Assembly (NCBI GenBank): GCA_018701395.1
Contig: JABIWU010000090.1
Location: 80,241 to 144,240 of the forward strand
Length of the DNA: 64,000 bases
Reading direction: 5' to 3'
Source of the DNA: Phycisphaerae bacterium
Lineage (GTDB): Bacteria > Planctomycetota > Phycisphaerae > Phycisphaerales > SM1A02
Shown here: one piece after another, positions 49,458 through 60,423 of the stretch
Position numbering within the stretch: the first letter of the stretch is position 1
Layout: every line of letters begins with the position of its first letter
Translations under genes and position numbers: made by a program
The notes under the pieces: generated by a model
The model's database searches: none
What the model was told of the DNA's origin: nothing
Seen by the model: the letters and a program-made list of their open reading frames with translations, nothing else

Positions 49458-50623
49458 TACGGAGTGATCTTTCGAACCGCATCAGCGTATGCGTCGTGGG
49501 ATGCTCGGACCATCTCCATCGTTGCACCACCAAATATTTCTAAGAAAGCGGTTGCGATTTCAAAACCAACTGCATTTTCCATAACTACGCTCGCTGCGGG
49601 GAGCGCACAAACATCTGAACGTTCATAATCACTGCGTGCAGATTCTCCAGTTTGCAAATCAACACTGTCCATGCCTTGCAACAAGGTTGCTATTGGTTTC
49701 ATCGTGCCTTTTACAATAATCGGCATGCCGTTGCTCATTCCACCTTCGATTCCACCCGCGTGATTTGTTGGGCGAGTAAATCCGAAGTGGCAAGTTTCTC
49801 GATTATTTTTGTCATATACGATGGGGTCATGTACTTGCGAGCCGTTTAGTTGACCACATTTTGCGCCAAGTCCAATTTCGACAGACTTAAATGCTTGAAT
49901 TCCCATCACGGCGCCCGCAAGTTTTGAGTCTAATTTTTCATTCCATTGAACACAAGAGCCCAAGCCTGGAGAGCAACCAAACACATGTGTTTCGCACAGC
50001 CCACCGACAGTGTCTTTGTTTTCTTTTGCGTTGCGAATATGAGCAATGATTGCCTTGCACGATGCATCATCTGGACAGTATGTTGATGAATCATCGCGTG
50101 CGTCACGAATAGTTTTCCAGTTTTCAGGAGTTACTTCAGTTGGTGCGGTGACATCGAGCATACCGCGAACAAAACCGAATACATTGATATCAAATTGATG
50201 CAAAAGACATCGAGCGATTGCGCCAGCGGCTGTTCTTGCGGCAGTTTCGCGCGCGCTTGCGCGCTCAAGTGTATTGCGACAATCGTTTGATAACCATTTG
50301 AGGGAACCCGCTAGGTCGGCATGCCCAGGTCTTGGTTTGTAAATTGGTGGAGTTGCTTCAAGATCGTCAAGACGGTTGTCTTTGTTAACAATTTGCACAA
50401 CAAGAGGTGCGCCAGTCGTTACTCCCAGGCGAACACCTGAAAGAAAAGTAACTTTGTCTTGTTCAATTCCTTGCCGTGCTCCACGACCATAACCGCCCTG
50501 TCTTCGTTTTAATTCGTTATTTATAAAGGTCGTATCGAGTGAAAGCCCAGCGGGTAAACCTTCTATGAATGCAACGCCACAAGGACCGTGCGATTCTCCA
50601 GCAGTCTTACAAGTTAGTGTCAT
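49457..50623 (-). CDS. aroC: Chorismate synthase
   Basis: 388 residues. Converts EPSP to chorismate using reduced FMN. Sequence marks: CKTAGESHGPCGVAFIEGLPAGLSLD, ELKRRQGGYGRGARQGIEQDKVTFLSGV, RPGHADLAGSLKW, ERASARETAARTAAGAIAR and NHAGGIEGGMSNGMPIIVKGTMKPI, which are the flavin- and substrate-binding signatures. The reductase partner is not encoded here. aroC starts the minus-strand aroC-aroDE operon. The gap to the divergent DUF1573 gene (217 bp) is described separately. Confidence 0.96.
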   Translation of the reverse strand: MTLTCKTAGESHGPCGVAFIEGLPAGLSLDTTFINNELKRRQGGYGRGARQGIEQDKVTFLSGVRLGVTTGAPLVVQIVNKDNRLDDLEATPPIYKPRPGHADLAGSLKWLSNDCRNTLERASARETAARTAAGAIARCLLHQFDINVFGFVRGMLDVTAPTEVTPENWKTIRDARDDSSTYCPDDASCKAIIAHIRNAKENKDTVGGLCETHVFGCSPGLGSCVQWNEKLDSKLAGAVMGIQAFKSVEIGLGAKCGQLNGSQVHDPIVYDKNNRETCHFGFTRPTNHAGGIEGGMSNGMPIIVKGTMKPIATLLQGMDSVDLQTGESARSDYERSDVCALPAASVVMENAVGFEIATAFLEIFGGATMEMVRASHDAYADAVRKITP

Positions 50624-50840
50624 GCCACTGATTGTACCTCGTAGTTGCAGTTCGTCGTTACGCGTGAAAGGTTTTTATGCGGTCGCAAAGGGTAAATCAC
50701 CATCTTTGACGCCATCTTCTCTGGTATCACCATCTAGGTACGATCCATTATTGTGTTATGAAAGTCAACACTAGTGCTAGGTACGTTTGTTCCATGACCG
50801 TTGTCGCATTTGCTTGTTGTTTAGGTTAGGATAAATAGTG
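50624..50840. other. Intergenic region between aroC and the DUF1573 gene
   Basis: 217 bp. The promoter region of both divergent genes must lie here. I saw no clear -35/-10 pair, no operator and no RNA fold; the AGGA at 50828-50831 is the likely ribosome binding site of the next gene. Confidence 0.5.
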
Positions 50841-51584
50841 ATGGATAAGAAAAAAACATATATCTTTCTTTTGGTTTTGATTGCAATTGCTGGCCTTGCG
50901 TGGGCGATGCTGGATTTCTACTTTGGGAGACCCTTGCTGGGCAAATTGTCGCATGATTTTGGAACTGTCCCTATTGAGCAACCATACACAATCGTAGAGC
51001 ATGTTTTTACATTAAAAAATAATACGGACCATGCACTTCGCTTGAAATCAGCGACCCCGTCTTGTGGTTGTACGACAACAGAGTGGCCAGAGAGCTCCGT
51101 TTCTGTTGGAGATGCGCTTGTTATTCCTGTGCATTTAAAATTGCGAAAGAGCCAACTGCGAAAATCGCGAATTCGGTTGGAGTTTGACACCGGTGAAATG
51201 GTTATTTTGCGAATTGAAGGCGTAGGAAGATTTACACAGCAAATGCGTATTTCTCCACCTCAATTGCCTCTTTCGATGGGGCCACTGGGTGGTGCAAAAG
51301 GCGTAATCCGTTTGGAATGGGATGGTGAAGAACGGCCTGAGAATCCTATTTTTCAATTTCCTGAAGGTATTGAAGGCGAGTTTGATGCTTGGCGATTTGC
51401 AACTTCCGCAGACTCGCACAAAGGAATTCCAGAAATATGGACGATTCGGTTACGACTTGCCTTGGAAGACGCCTCCCTGAAAACCAACCAAGTATTTACA
51501 GTGACGATGCCCAATATGCCAGTGCTGGAAGTGCCCATTCTTCTTGAAGAAACCAAAGCAACTGGGAGAATTGGTTTTGATTGA
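50841..51584 (+). CDS. DUF1573-family membrane-anchored protein
   Basis: 247 residues from ATG 50841 (GTG 50838 also possible). One membrane anchor at residues 6-28 (IFLLVLIAIAGLAWAMLDFYF), then a DUF1573 domain: LSHDFGTVPIEQPYTIVEHVFTLKNNTDHALRLKSATPSCGCTTTEWPESSVSVGDALVIPVHLKL. The CGCT motif is highly conserved in this family, which has an immunoglobulin-like fold related to ASH/TMEM131 domains. Function is not established. The C-terminal half is a second beta-rich domain. Confidence 0.82.
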   Translation: MDKKKTYIFLLVLIAIAGLAWAMLDFYFGRPLLGKLSHDFGTVPIEQPYTIVEHVFTLKNNTDHALRLKSATPSCGCTTTEWPESSVSVGDALVIPVHLKLRKSQLRKSRIRLEFDTGEMVILRIEGVGRFTQQMRISPPQLPLSMGPLGGAKGVIRLEWDGEERPENPIFQFPEGIEGEFDAWRFATSADSHKGIPEIWTIRLRLALEDASLKTNQVFTVTMPNMPVLEVPILLEETKATGRIGFD

Positions 51585-52353
51585 TACACATTGTCATCTC
51601 ACAAGTAAACAATTATCAGAACGGGTTGATGCGGTAATCGATGATGCGGTGGCGGCTGGTGTGCATCGAATGATTACCGTTTCTACTGATGGTGATGATG
51701 CACTTGCCGCTCGAGAACTCGCAAATCGCGATTCGCGAGTATTTTTCTCTTCTGGCATACACCCACTGCACGCAGAAGGCGAATGGAAATGGGAGTATGT
51801 TAAGTCCGCCGCCGAAGATGAGCGCTGTGTTGCTTGGGGCGAACTGGGCCTTGATCGTCATTACGACGACCCTCCTTTTTCGTTACAACAAAAGTTATTA
51901 GAAGAGCATTTGGCAGTGATTGAGGGTTCAGAAGGGGATGAACGTCCTATAATTGTCCACTGTAGACGGGCTGTAGATGACTTATTGCCCATTTTTAAGG
52001 CAAGCACGATAGATTCGCAACGATTTGTCTTTCATTGTTTTACTGAGACACCCGACGATGCACGAAAAATCCTTGAAATTGGCGCCATGATTAGTTTTAC
52101 GGGCGTTGTAACCTATAAAAATGCATCAGAAGTTGTTGCTGCTGCAGAACTTGTTCCAATTGAACGAATGATGGTCGAAACAGATGCCCCATATCTTTCG
52201 CCTGAACCAGTTCGAAAGATGCGACCGAATGAGCCCAAAAATGTTATGCATACGGCGGCTTTTATTGCGCAATTGAAGTCGATTGAGTTGCTTGAATTTG
52301 AAAAGAGACTCGATGCAAATGCAGAACGTTTTTTTCGCCTAACACAACTCTAA
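51577..52353 (+). CDS. tatD: TatD-family metal-dependent hydrolase
   Basis: 258 residues. Start placed at TTG 51577, which has GGGAG 8 nt upstream and gives LIDTHCHLTSK at the N-terminus; TTG 51571 and 51544 are alternatives and no ATG fits. The first bases overlap the DUF1573 gene by 8 nt. TIM-barrel amidohydrolase with metal ligands in DTHCHL, WGELGLDRHYDDPP, PIIVHCRRA, FVFHCFTETP and MVETDAPYLSPEP. TatD proteins act as DNases in DNA repair or turnover. Confidence 0.92.
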   Translation: MIDTHCHLTSKQLSERVDAVIDDAVAAGVHRMITVSTDGDDALAARELANRDSRVFFSSGIHPLHAEGEWKWEYVKSAAEDERCVAWGELGLDRHYDDPPFSLQQKLLEEHLAVIEGSEGDERPIIVHCRRAVDDLLPIFKASTIDSQRFVFHCFTETPDDARKILEIGAMISFTGVVTYKNASEVVAAAELVPIERMMVETDAPYLSPEPVRKMRPNEPKNVMHTAAFIAQLKSIELLEFEKRLDANAERFFRLTQL

Positions 52354-52461
52354 AATAGCAAAAAATAATTGTTTTTATAATGCAAATTACTTTGTGAATT
52401 GGGAAGTAATCGGGCTTGATGATACGCTCAGTCCTACTATCATACCCTACTTCATCGTTTG

Positions 52462-52488
52462 CTAGCCCCACTATGGGGTCTAGTTTTT
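52462..52488 (+). terminator. Rho-independent terminator after tatD
   Basis: CTAGCCCC, loop ACTAT, GGGGTCTAG (one unpaired T), followed by TTTTT. It separates the tatD unit from the alternative complex III operon starting at 52584. Confidence 0.8.
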
Positions 52489-52583
52489 GTATCTAAATTT
52501 AGGTTATGAATCTTCATTAATACACGTGAAGGTTACGTTTGAATTATGGAAAAGCCAGCCCCTTAAAAAGGCCAGACAACACT

Positions 52584-53249
52584 ATGACACAACAACGATT
52601 CATATTCCCTCGCTGGACAAATCTAGTGTTACCATTCATGCTTGTGGCAGGGTCAACTGCTCCTTTGTATGTCGCAATCGTTGTAGCGTATGGGTTTAGT
52701 CCGCAGTCAACAGATGTTGGTTACATGCCAGAACAACCAATTCCATTTAGTCATAAATTACACGCAGGCGAACTTGGTGTTGATTGCCGGTATTGCCACA
52801 ACACCGTAGAAAGTACGCAACATGCGGCGCTTCCTCCAACCCAAACTTGCATGAATTGCCACTCGCAAATTCATCCAACAAGCGACAAACTAAAACCATT
52901 GTTTGAAAGTTATGAAACAGGAATGCCAATCGAGTGGGTCCGCGTTCATGACCTTCCTCAATATGCATATTTCAATCACAGTGCACACGTAACGCGTGGT
53001 GTTAGTTGCGTCGAATGCCACGGTAGAGTTGACACAATGGAAGTTGTCTATCAACATGAAACATTGAGTATGGGTTGGTGTTTGAATTGCCACCGTAACC
53101 CAGATCCACACGTACGAAATCCAGACCTTGTCACGCAACTTGAGTGGGGCATCGATATGTCTGATGCAGAAAAAATTGCTAACAGTATTAGTTGGCGTGA
53201 AATTAATAACTTGAACCCATCACAGGATTGCTCTACATGTCATCGTTAA
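52584..53249 (+). CDS. actA: Alternative complex III pentaheme cytochrome subunit ActA
   Basis: 221 residues from ATG 52584; an earlier TTG would only add an unrelated stretch. One N-terminal membrane anchor (LVLPFMLVAGSTAPLYVAIVVAYG) and five CxxCH heme c sites: C68-H72 (CRYCH), C89-H93 (CMNCH), C142-H146 (CVECH), C166-H170 (CLNCH), C216-H220 (CSTCH). Five hemes are the ActA standard. It passes electrons from ActB's clusters to the terminal oxidase through other heme subunits. The 3' end overlaps actB by 13 nt. Confidence 0.95.
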   Translation: MTQQRFIFPRWTNLVLPFMLVAGSTAPLYVAIVVAYGFSPQSTDVGYMPEQPIPFSHKLHAGELGVDCRYCHNTVESTQHAALPPTQTCMNCHSQIHPTSDKLKPLFESYETGMPIEWVRVHDLPQYAYFNHSAHVTRGVSCVECHGRVDTMEVVYQHETLSMGWCLNCHRNPDPHVRNPDLVTQLEWGIDMSDAEKIANSISWREINNLNPSQDCSTCHR

Positions 53250-56200
53250 ATGAATCAAAAAGTAACGGCAGAACATGGTGGCGATCACTGGATGAAGTTG
53301 TCGCAACCGAAGCATTTCAATCGAAAGTGCAGGACGAATTTCCAGAAGGTTCAAGCGAATTGCTTGCAACAGGAGACGATCGTCGGCATTTCTTAAAAAT
53401 AATGGGCGCTTCAATGGCATTCGCAGGGCTTGGTGTTGCTGGCTGTCGCCGATGGCCAAAGGAAAACATTGTTCCTTACGCACACCGACCCGAAAATACA
53501 ATGCCTGGCATTCCTGAACAATATGCAAGTTGTTTTGACTTTGGTGGATTTTCTCAAGGAGTTCTTGTCACAAGCAATGATGGTCGCCCGACAAAAATTG
53601 AGGGTAACCCCGAACACCCCGATAGTCGAGGCAAAACAGATGCGTTTACACAAGCCGCTATTCTAGATTTATACGATCCAGATAGAAGCCGTAAAGTTAC
53701 ATACGATGGTACCGATTCATCGCTATCAGCATTTAAAGAATGGATTGGTGCATACCTTCCACAAAACGGTGCTGGCGTTGCAATTTTAACTGAACCTTCA
53801 AGTTCACCAACATTTGAAAGAATGCATAGAGCATTCAAGAAGAAAAATCCAGAAGCGATGTGGGTCGAGTATGCACCGCTAATGAATTCAAATCAACGAA
53901 GCGGTTTGGATGACGCATTTGGTGGCAACTGGATGCCAGTGCACGATTTCTCAAAAGCGACAGTTATTGTTTCTTTAGATGACAATTTTCTTGGTGCCGG
54001 TCCATTGCAAGTGGCAAACACAAGAGGTTGGGCTTCTGGAAGAAAAGTTAACCATGGGTCAATCAGCAGAGTTTGGATTGCTGAGCCAGGGCTATCTGTT
54101 ACTGGCGCAAATGCTGATGAGCGAAGTCCGATGAATCCTGCTGCAATTGCAGCAATCGCAACGTACATCGCAAAAGAAATTGCGCATGTGGATATGGCAA
54201 TTGACGGCACTGTTTCATTAACAGCAGAACATCAAACTTGGGCAGACAAGTTAGTTGCAGACTTGCAAAAGGCAGGCAAGCACGGTTTAGTGCTTGCAGG
54301 TGCAAGTCAACCAGCATCCGTGCATTACCTTGTTGCTCGAATAAATGAACAACTTGGTGCCGTTGGAACGACTGTTTCATATCGTACGATTAAATCAAAT
54401 CAAACACATACAATCGCAGAACTTTCGAAAGCGATGCAAAACAACACTATCCAAGGCGTCATCGTTCTTGGAGGAAACCCTGCATTCGATGCACCTGCAG
54501 ATTTTAAATTAGCGGATGCAATCAAATCGCTTCCGTTTTCAATGCATCTGTCACATAATGAAGATGAAACATCTGCTGTTTGTAAGTGGCATATAAATGC
54601 AGCGCACTGGCTCGAATCATGGACAGATGGACTTGCTGCCGATGGCACAGTTTGTGTCGGGCAACCACTCATTCAGCCACTCTTTGATGGCATTACAGCA
54701 ATAGAATTACTAGCAATTCTTGCTGGTGAAGAAGCAACTGATGGCCAGACACTTGTTCGAACAACTTTGATTGGCAAATCAGCTGATTCTTGGAATCCAA
54801 ACTGGCGCACAGCAGTGCACGATGGTGTTATTGCGAATTCAGCCATGTTAGAAAAACCACCAGCGAATCGAAATGCGCAAAAAGGCGGGTCGGTCGTCGG
54901 AGGTAACGGTTACACAGCGTGTTTCGTTCCTTCCGATTCGGTATGGGACGGACGGCACGCTAATAATGGTTGGTTACAAGAACTTCCAGATAGCATTACC
55001 AAATTGACATGGGACAATGCTGCGCTTATTTCACCTAAGACTGCGGAGGACTTAGGTGTTAAGCAGGGTGACATGCTTAAAGTTTCTGTCGGCAACGAAA
55101 GTGTAACAATTGCAGCACTTCCGGTTCCTGGAACAGCAGACGATGTCATACTTCTTTCGCTTGGTTACGGTCGAGCGTTTGCTGGTCGAGTATGTGCCGG
55201 CGCTGGCGTTAACATCTACCCACTTCGAACTTCCTCGAATACTTGGTCTGCGCCAGCAAAAGTTAGTGCAATCGGAGATTCGTATCCACTCGCTACTACG
55301 CAAATGCACTTCGGTGTTGCCACGACTCCGGGCAAAGGCGCACAAGATCGCCTTCCTTTGTTGTTTAGAGAAGCAACGGTTGACCATTACAACGCAAACC
55401 CAGATTTTGCAAAGCATGTTGGTCATTCATCACACTCCCTTTCGATATTTGAAGAACAACAATTTGTTGGTGCCAAATACAAATGGGGCATGACTTTTGA
55501 TTTATCAACTTGCACGGGTTGTAACGCTTGTGTTGCTGCTTGTCATGCAGAAAATAATATTCCAATCGTAGGTAAAGATCAGGTCTTAATGGGTCGCGAA
55601 ATGCATTGGATACGAATAGATCGTTATTTCGCTTTTGGCTCAGACGGCCATGGCGACTACGACAGTAGTAACCTGGCTTCAGTTGCAATTCAGCCAATGA
55701 CTTGTATGCATTGTGAAAATGCACCATGCGAAGAAGTTTGTCCAGTTGCCGCAACAGTGCACGATACTGATGGGCTAAACGTAATGATTTATAACCGCTG
55801 CGTTGGAACGCGTTATTGCTCAAACAACTGTCCATTTAAAGTTCGCCGATTTAATTACTTTGATTACTTCAGGCGCGATCCGCTTCGTACAACTGGCTTG
55901 TTACAAGTGCAACCGGATTATTATGTGAAGGCTCAATCAGGCGGAAAAACATTACGAGCAATGCAATTCAATCCAGATGTAACGGTTCGAATGCGTGGCG
56001 TCATGGAAAAATGCACCTATTGCACGCAGCGAATTCAGCGTGTAAAAATTGCAACTAAAAATGCATGGGTCAAGAAATCGGATGCTCAAAAACAAGCCGA
56101 TCAGCGCGTCGCTATTCTTGACGGTTCAATCGTAACAGCATGCGAACAAGCATGTCCAGCTGGAGCCATTGTTTTTGGCGACTTGATGGATCCGAATAGT

Positions 56201-56338
56201 CGCGTGTCAAAACTACATAACGAGAAACGGTCTTACGAGATGCTTGAGGAACTGAACATTAAATCTCGCACTAAATATCTAGCGAGATTGACGAATCCAG
56301 TTGATAGTGCAGTTACAGGTGAAGGGGGTCATCACTAA
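53237..56338 (+). CDS. actB: Alternative complex III iron-sulfur subunit ActB (fused B1-B2)
   Basis: 1033 residues from ATG 53237. The N-terminus has a twin-arginine motif ([23 protein letters not shown]) whose hydrophobic part ends in VAGC, a possible lipobox. Residues about 90-720 are a molybdopterin-oxidoreductase-like domain without an evident molybdenum ligand, as in known ActB proteins. Residues about 750-1000 are the ferredoxin-like domain with cluster cysteines in [47 protein letters not shown] and the pair CTYCTQRI with [10 protein letters not shown], fitting three [4Fe-4S] and one [3Fe-4S] clusters. It is the periplasmic redox core of the quinol:electron acceptor oxidoreductase. Confidence 0.95.
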   Translation: MSSLNESKSNGRTWWRSLDEVVATEAFQSKVQDEFPEGSSELLATGDDRRHFLKIMGASMAFAGLGVAGCRRWPKENIVPYAHRPENTMPGIPEQYASCFDFGGFSQGVLVTSNDGRPTKIEGNPEHPDSRGKTDAFTQAAILDLYDPDRSRKVTYDGTDSSLSAFKEWIGAYLPQNGAGVAILTEPSSSPTFERMHRAFKKKNPEAMWVEYAPLMNSNQRSGLDDAFGGNWMPVHDFSKATVIVSLDDNFLGAGPLQVANTRGWASGRKVNHGSISRVWIAEPGLSVTGANADERSPMNPAAIAAIATYIAKEIAHVDMAIDGTVSLTAEHQTWADKLVADLQKAGKHGLVLAGASQPASVHYLVARINEQLGAVGTTVSYRTIKSNQTHTIAELSKAMQNNTIQGVIVLGGNPAFDAPADFKLADAIKSLPFSMHLSHNEDETSAVCKWHINAAHWLESWTDGLAADGTVCVGQPLIQPLFDGITAIELLAILAGEEATDGQTLVRTTLIGKSADSWNPNWRTAVHDGVIANSAMLEKPPANRNAQKGGSVVGGNGYTACFVPSDSVWDGRHANNGWLQELPDSITKLTWDNAALISPKTAEDLGVKQGDMLKVSVGNESVTIAALPVPGTADDVILLSLGYGRAFAGRVCAGAGVNIYPLRTSSNTWSAPAKVSAIGDSYPLATTQMHFGVATTPGKGAQDRLPLLFREATVDHYNANPDFAKHVGHSSHSLSIFEEQQFVGAKYKWGMTFDLSTCTGCNACVAACHAENNIPIVGKDQVLMGREMHWIRIDRYFAFGSDGHGDYDSSNLASVAIQPMTCMHCENAPCEEVCPVAATVHDTDGLNVMIYNRCVGTRYCSNNCPFKVRRFNYFDYFRRDPLRTTGLLQVQPDYYVKAQSGGKTLRAMQFNPDVTVRMRGVMEKCTYCTQRIQRVKIATKNAWVKKSDAQKQADQRVAILDGSIVTACEQACPAGAIVFGDLMDPNSRVSKLHNEKRSYEMLEELNIKSRTKYLARLTNPVDSAVTGEGGHH

Positions 56339-57798
56339 TGACAACTGCTCCTGTAAACAAAATAGATAACACGATTGAAGATCCCGAAAATCGACCTCAG
56401 TTGATTTTGAATCACACAGAATTCAGTTCAGTCACTACAGATATTCTTCGTGCAAATGAATCATCAAAGGCACCAAAATCTTGGTACTTCGCGCTTGCGA
56501 TTTCATTCACCATGATGTCTATGCTTGGTGCAATGATCGGCTACCTCATCTTTACTGGTGTTGGAGTCTGGGGGAACAATAACCCAGTTGCTTGGGGTTA
56601 CCCAATTGTTAACTTCGTTTTCTGGGTCGGCATCGGTCACGCTGGCACGTTGATTTCAGCGATTTTATTCCTTTTTAGACAAAAATGGCGAACGGCAATT
56701 AACCGATTCGCTGAAGCGATGACAATCTTCGCTGTTATTTGCGCTGGTACTTTCCCAGGTATCCACATTGGTCGAGTTTGGCTTGCATACTGGTTATTTC
56801 CAATTCCAAACCAAATGGACATGTGGCCGCAATTTAGAAGCCCTCTCTTGTGGGATGTATTTGCAGTTGGTACGTACTTCACTGTTTCGTTGTTGTTCTG
56901 GTACTTGGGAATGGTGCCCGATCTTGCAACAATGCGAGACCGAGCAACTTCCAAAGTTAAGCAGTTGGTTTATGGTCTCCTGTCTTTAGGCTGGCGTGGA
57001 AGCATGCGACACTGGCATCGGTACGAACGTGCATATCTACTTCTCGCTGCTCTAGCAACTCCGCTTGTGCTTTCTGTACACAGCGTTGTTTCTTTTGACT
57101 TTGCGGTTTCGCAATTGCCCGGCTGGCACACAACTATTTTTCCGCCGTACTTTGTTGCGGGTGCGATTTTCTCTGGCTTTGCGATGGTTATGACCCTTGC
57201 AATTCCAGCGCGTCAATTGTGGGGACTGAAAAACTTTATCACCATGCGACACCTCGAAAATATGTGCAAGGTTGTCTTGTTCACAGGGTCAATTGTTGGA
57301 TATGCATACTCAATGGAATTCTTCATCGCTTGGTATAGCGGTGAAATTTATGAATCGTTTACATTTATTAACCGTGCGTTCGGACCCTACGGTTGGGCGT
57401 ATTGGATTATGGTGAGTTGCAATGTTCTTACTCCACAAATTTTCTGGTTTAAGAAAGCACGAAACAACATTGCAATCATCTTTACTGCTTCGCTCCTTGT
57501 GAATGTTGGCATGTGGTTTGAACGTTTTGTAATTGTTGTTACATCACTTGCTAATGACTTCTTACCAAGTAGTTGGGGAATGTATGAGCCAACCTGGGTT
57601 GACGTCGTTACTTTCCTTGGAAGTTTTGGTTTGTTTATGACTTTCTTCTTGTTGTTCATTCGTTTCTTGCCCATCTTGGCAATTGCGGAACTGAAATCAA
57701 TTATGCCAATTGCCGATCCTCATGGGCACGGTCATAGTTATAACGAAATGTCTGGTGAAACTAACGCGCAAGCGGAACTTGCGGAGGAAGATGAATGA
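56338..57798 (+). CDS. actC: Alternative complex III membrane subunit ActC (NrfD family)
   Basis: 486 residues, with about ten membrane segments. NrfD/PsrC-type quinol-binding subunit. Membrane segments are readable from [22 protein letters not shown] to [21 protein letters not shown]; the loop [31 protein letters not shown] and [17 protein letters not shown] are characteristic of ActC. The N-terminal 55 residues are soluble. The start overlaps the actB stop (TAATG), and actD overlaps its end by 4 nt. Confidence 0.94.
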   Translation: MTTAPVNKIDNTIEDPENRPQLILNHTEFSSVTTDILRANESSKAPKSWYFALAISFTMMSMLGAMIGYLIFTGVGVWGNNNPVAWGYPIVNFVFWVGIGHAGTLISAILFLFRQKWRTAINRFAEAMTIFAVICAGTFPGIHIGRVWLAYWLFPIPNQMDMWPQFRSPLLWDVFAVGTYFTVSLLFWYLGMVPDLATMRDRATSKVKQLVYGLLSLGWRGSMRHWHRYERAYLLLAALATPLVLSVHSVVSFDFAVSQLPGWHTTIFPPYFVAGAIFSGFAMVMTLAIPARQLWGLKNFITMRHLENMCKVVLFTGSIVGYAYSMEFFIAWYSGEIYESFTFINRAFGPYGWAYWIMVSCNVLTPQIFWFKKARNNIAIIFTASLLVNVGMWFERFVIVVTSLANDFLPSSWGMYEPTWVDVVTFLGSFGLFMTFFLLFIRFLPILAIAELKSIMPIADPHGHGHSYNEMSGETNAQAELAEEDE

Positions 57799-58388
57799 GC
57801 GAAGTAGCATCAAATACAATTGCGCGTGAAAATCTCTATGGTTTGGCTGCGGAATTTGCAACAACGCCGGGCATTTACCATGCTGCGGAAGAAGCACATA
57901 GTGCCGGTTATAAATGGTTTGATTGTCTTGTTCCATTCCCAGTGCATGGCCTTGACCGAGCAATGGGCGTGAAAATGACTATTTTGCCAATCCTTGTTTT
58001 CTTCGGAGGGATGCTTGGATTGACGCTCGCTTGTTGTTTGCAGATTTTTACAAACTCATTAGAGTTTGATATTTGGGCATTAATTCCCGTTGTTGGTTAC
58101 CAATATGATGTTTCGGGCAAGCCACTTCTTGGAGCAGCAGCTTTTGTGCCTGTTGCCTTTGAAATGACTGTGCTCTTTTCAGCATTGACCGCAGTATTTG
58201 GAACATTGTTCTTGAACAAGTTGCCAATGTTTTACCACCCAACGTTAAAACATCCGGCGTTAGCACGCGCAACAGATGATAGGTTCTACTTAGTCATCGA
58301 AGCGCGAGACCCAAAATTTAGACTTGATGAAGTTGAAGCTTTTTTAAATTCTCTCAACCCTGAAACAGTGATTGCGTTGGAAAAATAA
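57795..58388 (+). CDS. actD: Alternative complex III subunit ActD (DUF3341)
   Basis: 197 residues. Two membrane segments (about 57-80 and 105-130: [19 protein letters not shown] and [24 protein letters not shown]) with a short ferredoxin-like N-terminal part ([45 protein letters not shown]). This layout is diagnostic for the DUF3341 family and its position in the operon fixes the assignment. It stabilises the ActC/ActF membrane module. Overlaps actC (ATGA) and actE (1 nt). Confidence 0.93.
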   Translation: MSEVASNTIARENLYGLAAEFATTPGIYHAAEEAHSAGYKWFDCLVPFPVHGLDRAMGVKMTILPILVFFGGMLGLTLACCLQIFTNSLEFDIWALIPVVGYQYDVSGKPLLGAAAFVPVAFEMTVLFSALTAVFGTLFLNKLPMFYHPTLKHPALARATDDRFYLVIEARDPKFRLDEVEAFLNSLNPETVIALEK

Positions 58389-59140
58389 TGGGACAATTAG
58401 TAAAACAAATTATTGACGATTTAGCGAAGCCATTCCTTGAAGATCTTAAGGAATTGCCACTTTGGATTAAGTGGACAGTAATAGTGATTACTTGTGCAGC
58501 AACTATACCTCTAGCCCTCATTTTTAGAGCCAGAACTTCTTTCAGCGATAAGCCACGAATTCACTTCATCCAAAATATGGATAATCAGCCTAAATATGTT
58601 TCACAAGAAGCAAATGCGTTGTTCCTTGATGGCCGCGCCATGCGTCCTAGAGTTGAAGGGACTATTCCTAGAAATGGAATGGTGAATGATACGCATCTAT
58701 ATATGGGAGTTGTCGATGATGCGTGGGCTACAGAATACCCAAGCGCTTTGACAGTTGATCATGCCTTCCTCGTGCGTGGTCAAGGCCGGTTTAATATTTA
58801 TTGTTCACCGTGCCACGGGGTTGGCGGTTTTGGTGATGGCCTTGTCCATCACCGAGCAAACCAATTAGTTGAGACTGGTGTGAATGGAACAACTTGGGTT
58901 GCTCCTAAAAATCTACATGAAGACGTAATAAAAGAACAACAAGTTGGGGAGTTGTTCAATACCATCACGAATGGTGTTCGAACGATGTCCGCGTACGCTT
59001 CGCAAATCACAACCCAAGACAGATGGGCAATTGTTGCTTATATCAAAGCATTGCAGTTATCTCAAGATGCAGACCCGGCAAGCGTTGCAAACGCTGACGC
59101 AATACCTCGCAAATCGGCGAACGAAGGGAGCAGCGAGTGA
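58388..59140 (+). CDS. actE: Alternative complex III monoheme cytochrome c subunit ActE
   Basis: 250 residues. Membrane anchor near residues 30-52 (WTVIVITCAATIPLALIF) and a single class I cytochrome c domain: YCSPCHGVGGFGDG with C139, C142 and H143, and the sixth-ligand Met candidate in TNGVRTMSAYASQI. Length of the C-terminal domain fits ActE. It carries electrons out of the complex towards the oxidase. The 3' end overlaps actF by 4 nt. Confidence 0.93.
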   Translation: MGQLVKQIIDDLAKPFLEDLKELPLWIKWTVIVITCAATIPLALIFRARTSFSDKPRIHFIQNMDNQPKYVSQEANALFLDGRAMRPRVEGTIPRNGMVNDTHLYMGVVDDAWATEYPSALTVDHAFLVRGQGRFNIYCSPCHGVGGFGDGLVHHRANQLVETGVNGTTWVAPKNLHEDVIKEQQVGELFNTITNGVRTMSAYASQITTQDRWAIVAYIKALQLSQDADPASVANADAIPRKSANEGSSE

Positions 59141-60414
59141 ACGTTGCAGAAGTAAAAAGTGACAATATTCGTCTCGGCGGATTTGCGGCAAAACTTGGAC
59201 CTATTCTTGCAGTTATAGGAATTGTGATATTGGCCTTAAGTGCAACTCTGGGTGAAAGCGCTGGCTGGAATACTTTTTGGAAATCCTATCTTGTTGGCTG
59301 GATGGTTACGTTAGGTCTTGCGCTTGGTGCTTTATTCTTCGTCTTGCTTCAACATATGACTCGCTCTGGCTGGAGTGTTTCAGTTCGAAGATTAGCTGAA
59401 GGGGTTGCTAAAAACCTTACCTGGCTTTGGATGCTCTTTGTTCCAATTTTAGTTTTAGTGCTTAAAGGTGACGGAGAAATCTTGTATCAATGGGGCGATA
59501 CAAATCTCATGCAAACGGACCACATGCTACACGCGAAGGCGGGGTATCTATCGCCAACATTCTGGTCAATTCGAGCAATAGTTTATCTTGTTGTTTGGAC
59601 CGTCATCGGCACGCTCTATTTTAAATGGTCAACAGCACAAGACCGTGATGGCGATATCAAGTGGACGCACAAAATGCAAAAGTGGGCTCCGCTTTGCATG
59701 ATTCTATTTGCATTTACGCAAAGTTACGCGTCTATTGACTGGATGATGACTTTGCAACCAAAATGGTTTAGTACTATGTTTGCTGTTTACTTTTGGGCTT
59801 CATGTATGTGCGGTTTCTTTTCCCTACTTATTTTGCTCGCACGATTTTTGCAGAACACTGGGCATATTCAAAAATCAATTACAACGGAACATTACCACGA
59901 CTTAGGCAAATGGCTATTTGGTATCGGTGTTGTGTTCTGGGCATACATTGCATTTAGTCAATACATGTTAATTTGGTATGCAAACCTTCCAGTAGAAACT
60001 AATTGGTACATGACTAGGCAACTTGGTGGTTGGGGACCAGTTTCCTTGCTGCTTCTTTTTGGCCACTTCCTTTTGCCCTTCTTATTATTGATTACGAGAT
60101 GGACTAAGCGATGGCGCTCGCCACTTCCGATTATTGCAGCATGGCTTTTACTGATGTTCTGCGTGGACATATATTGGCTCGTCATGCCAGTTGTGCCAGA
60201 AGTAGCAATAGATACAGCCACTTCTTACAACGAATTGGCGACCAATATTACAAATGCTGAAATCGGTTATGGATTCAGCATCCTAAACTTTACATGTTTG
60301 ATTGGTATGGCTGCGCTCTTGTTGGGTGGAACTTTAATCAACTTACGAAAATGCAACCTTGTTGCAACAGCTGACCCTCGCTTACGTGAGGCGTTGCAAT
60401 TTGAGAACGCATAA
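59137..60414 (+). CDS. actF: Alternative complex III membrane subunit ActF
   Basis: 425 residues. Starts with GTG at 59137 overlapping the actE stop (GTGA) with GGGAG 8 nt upstream. About ten membrane segments (for example GFAAKLGPILAVIGIVILALSATLG and FLLPFLLLITRWTKRW) of the NrfD-like fold related to ActC, with the loop LMQTDHMLHAKAGYLSPTFWSIRAIVYLVVW, a typical ActF signature. Together with ActC it forms the membrane part that may couple quinol oxidation to proton movement. Confidence 0.92.
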   Translation: MNVAEVKSDNIRLGGFAAKLGPILAVIGIVILALSATLGESAGWNTFWKSYLVGWMVTLGLALGALFFVLLQHMTRSGWSVSVRRLAEGVAKNLTWLWMLFVPILVLVLKGDGEILYQWGDTNLMQTDHMLHAKAGYLSPTFWSIRAIVYLVVWTVIGTLYFKWSTAQDRDGDIKWTHKMQKWAPLCMILFAFTQSYASIDWMMTLQPKWFSTMFAVYFWASCMCGFFSLLILLARFLQNTGHIQKSITTEHYHDLGKWLFGIGVVFWAYIAFSQYMLIWYANLPVETNWYMTRQLGGWGPVSLLLLFGHFLLPFLLLITRWTKRWRSPLPIIAAWLLLMFCVDIYWLVMPVVPEVAIDTATSYNELATNITNAEIGYGFSILNFTCLIGMAALLLGGTLINLRKCNLVATADPRLREALQFENA

Positions 60415-60423
60415 GAGGTACCC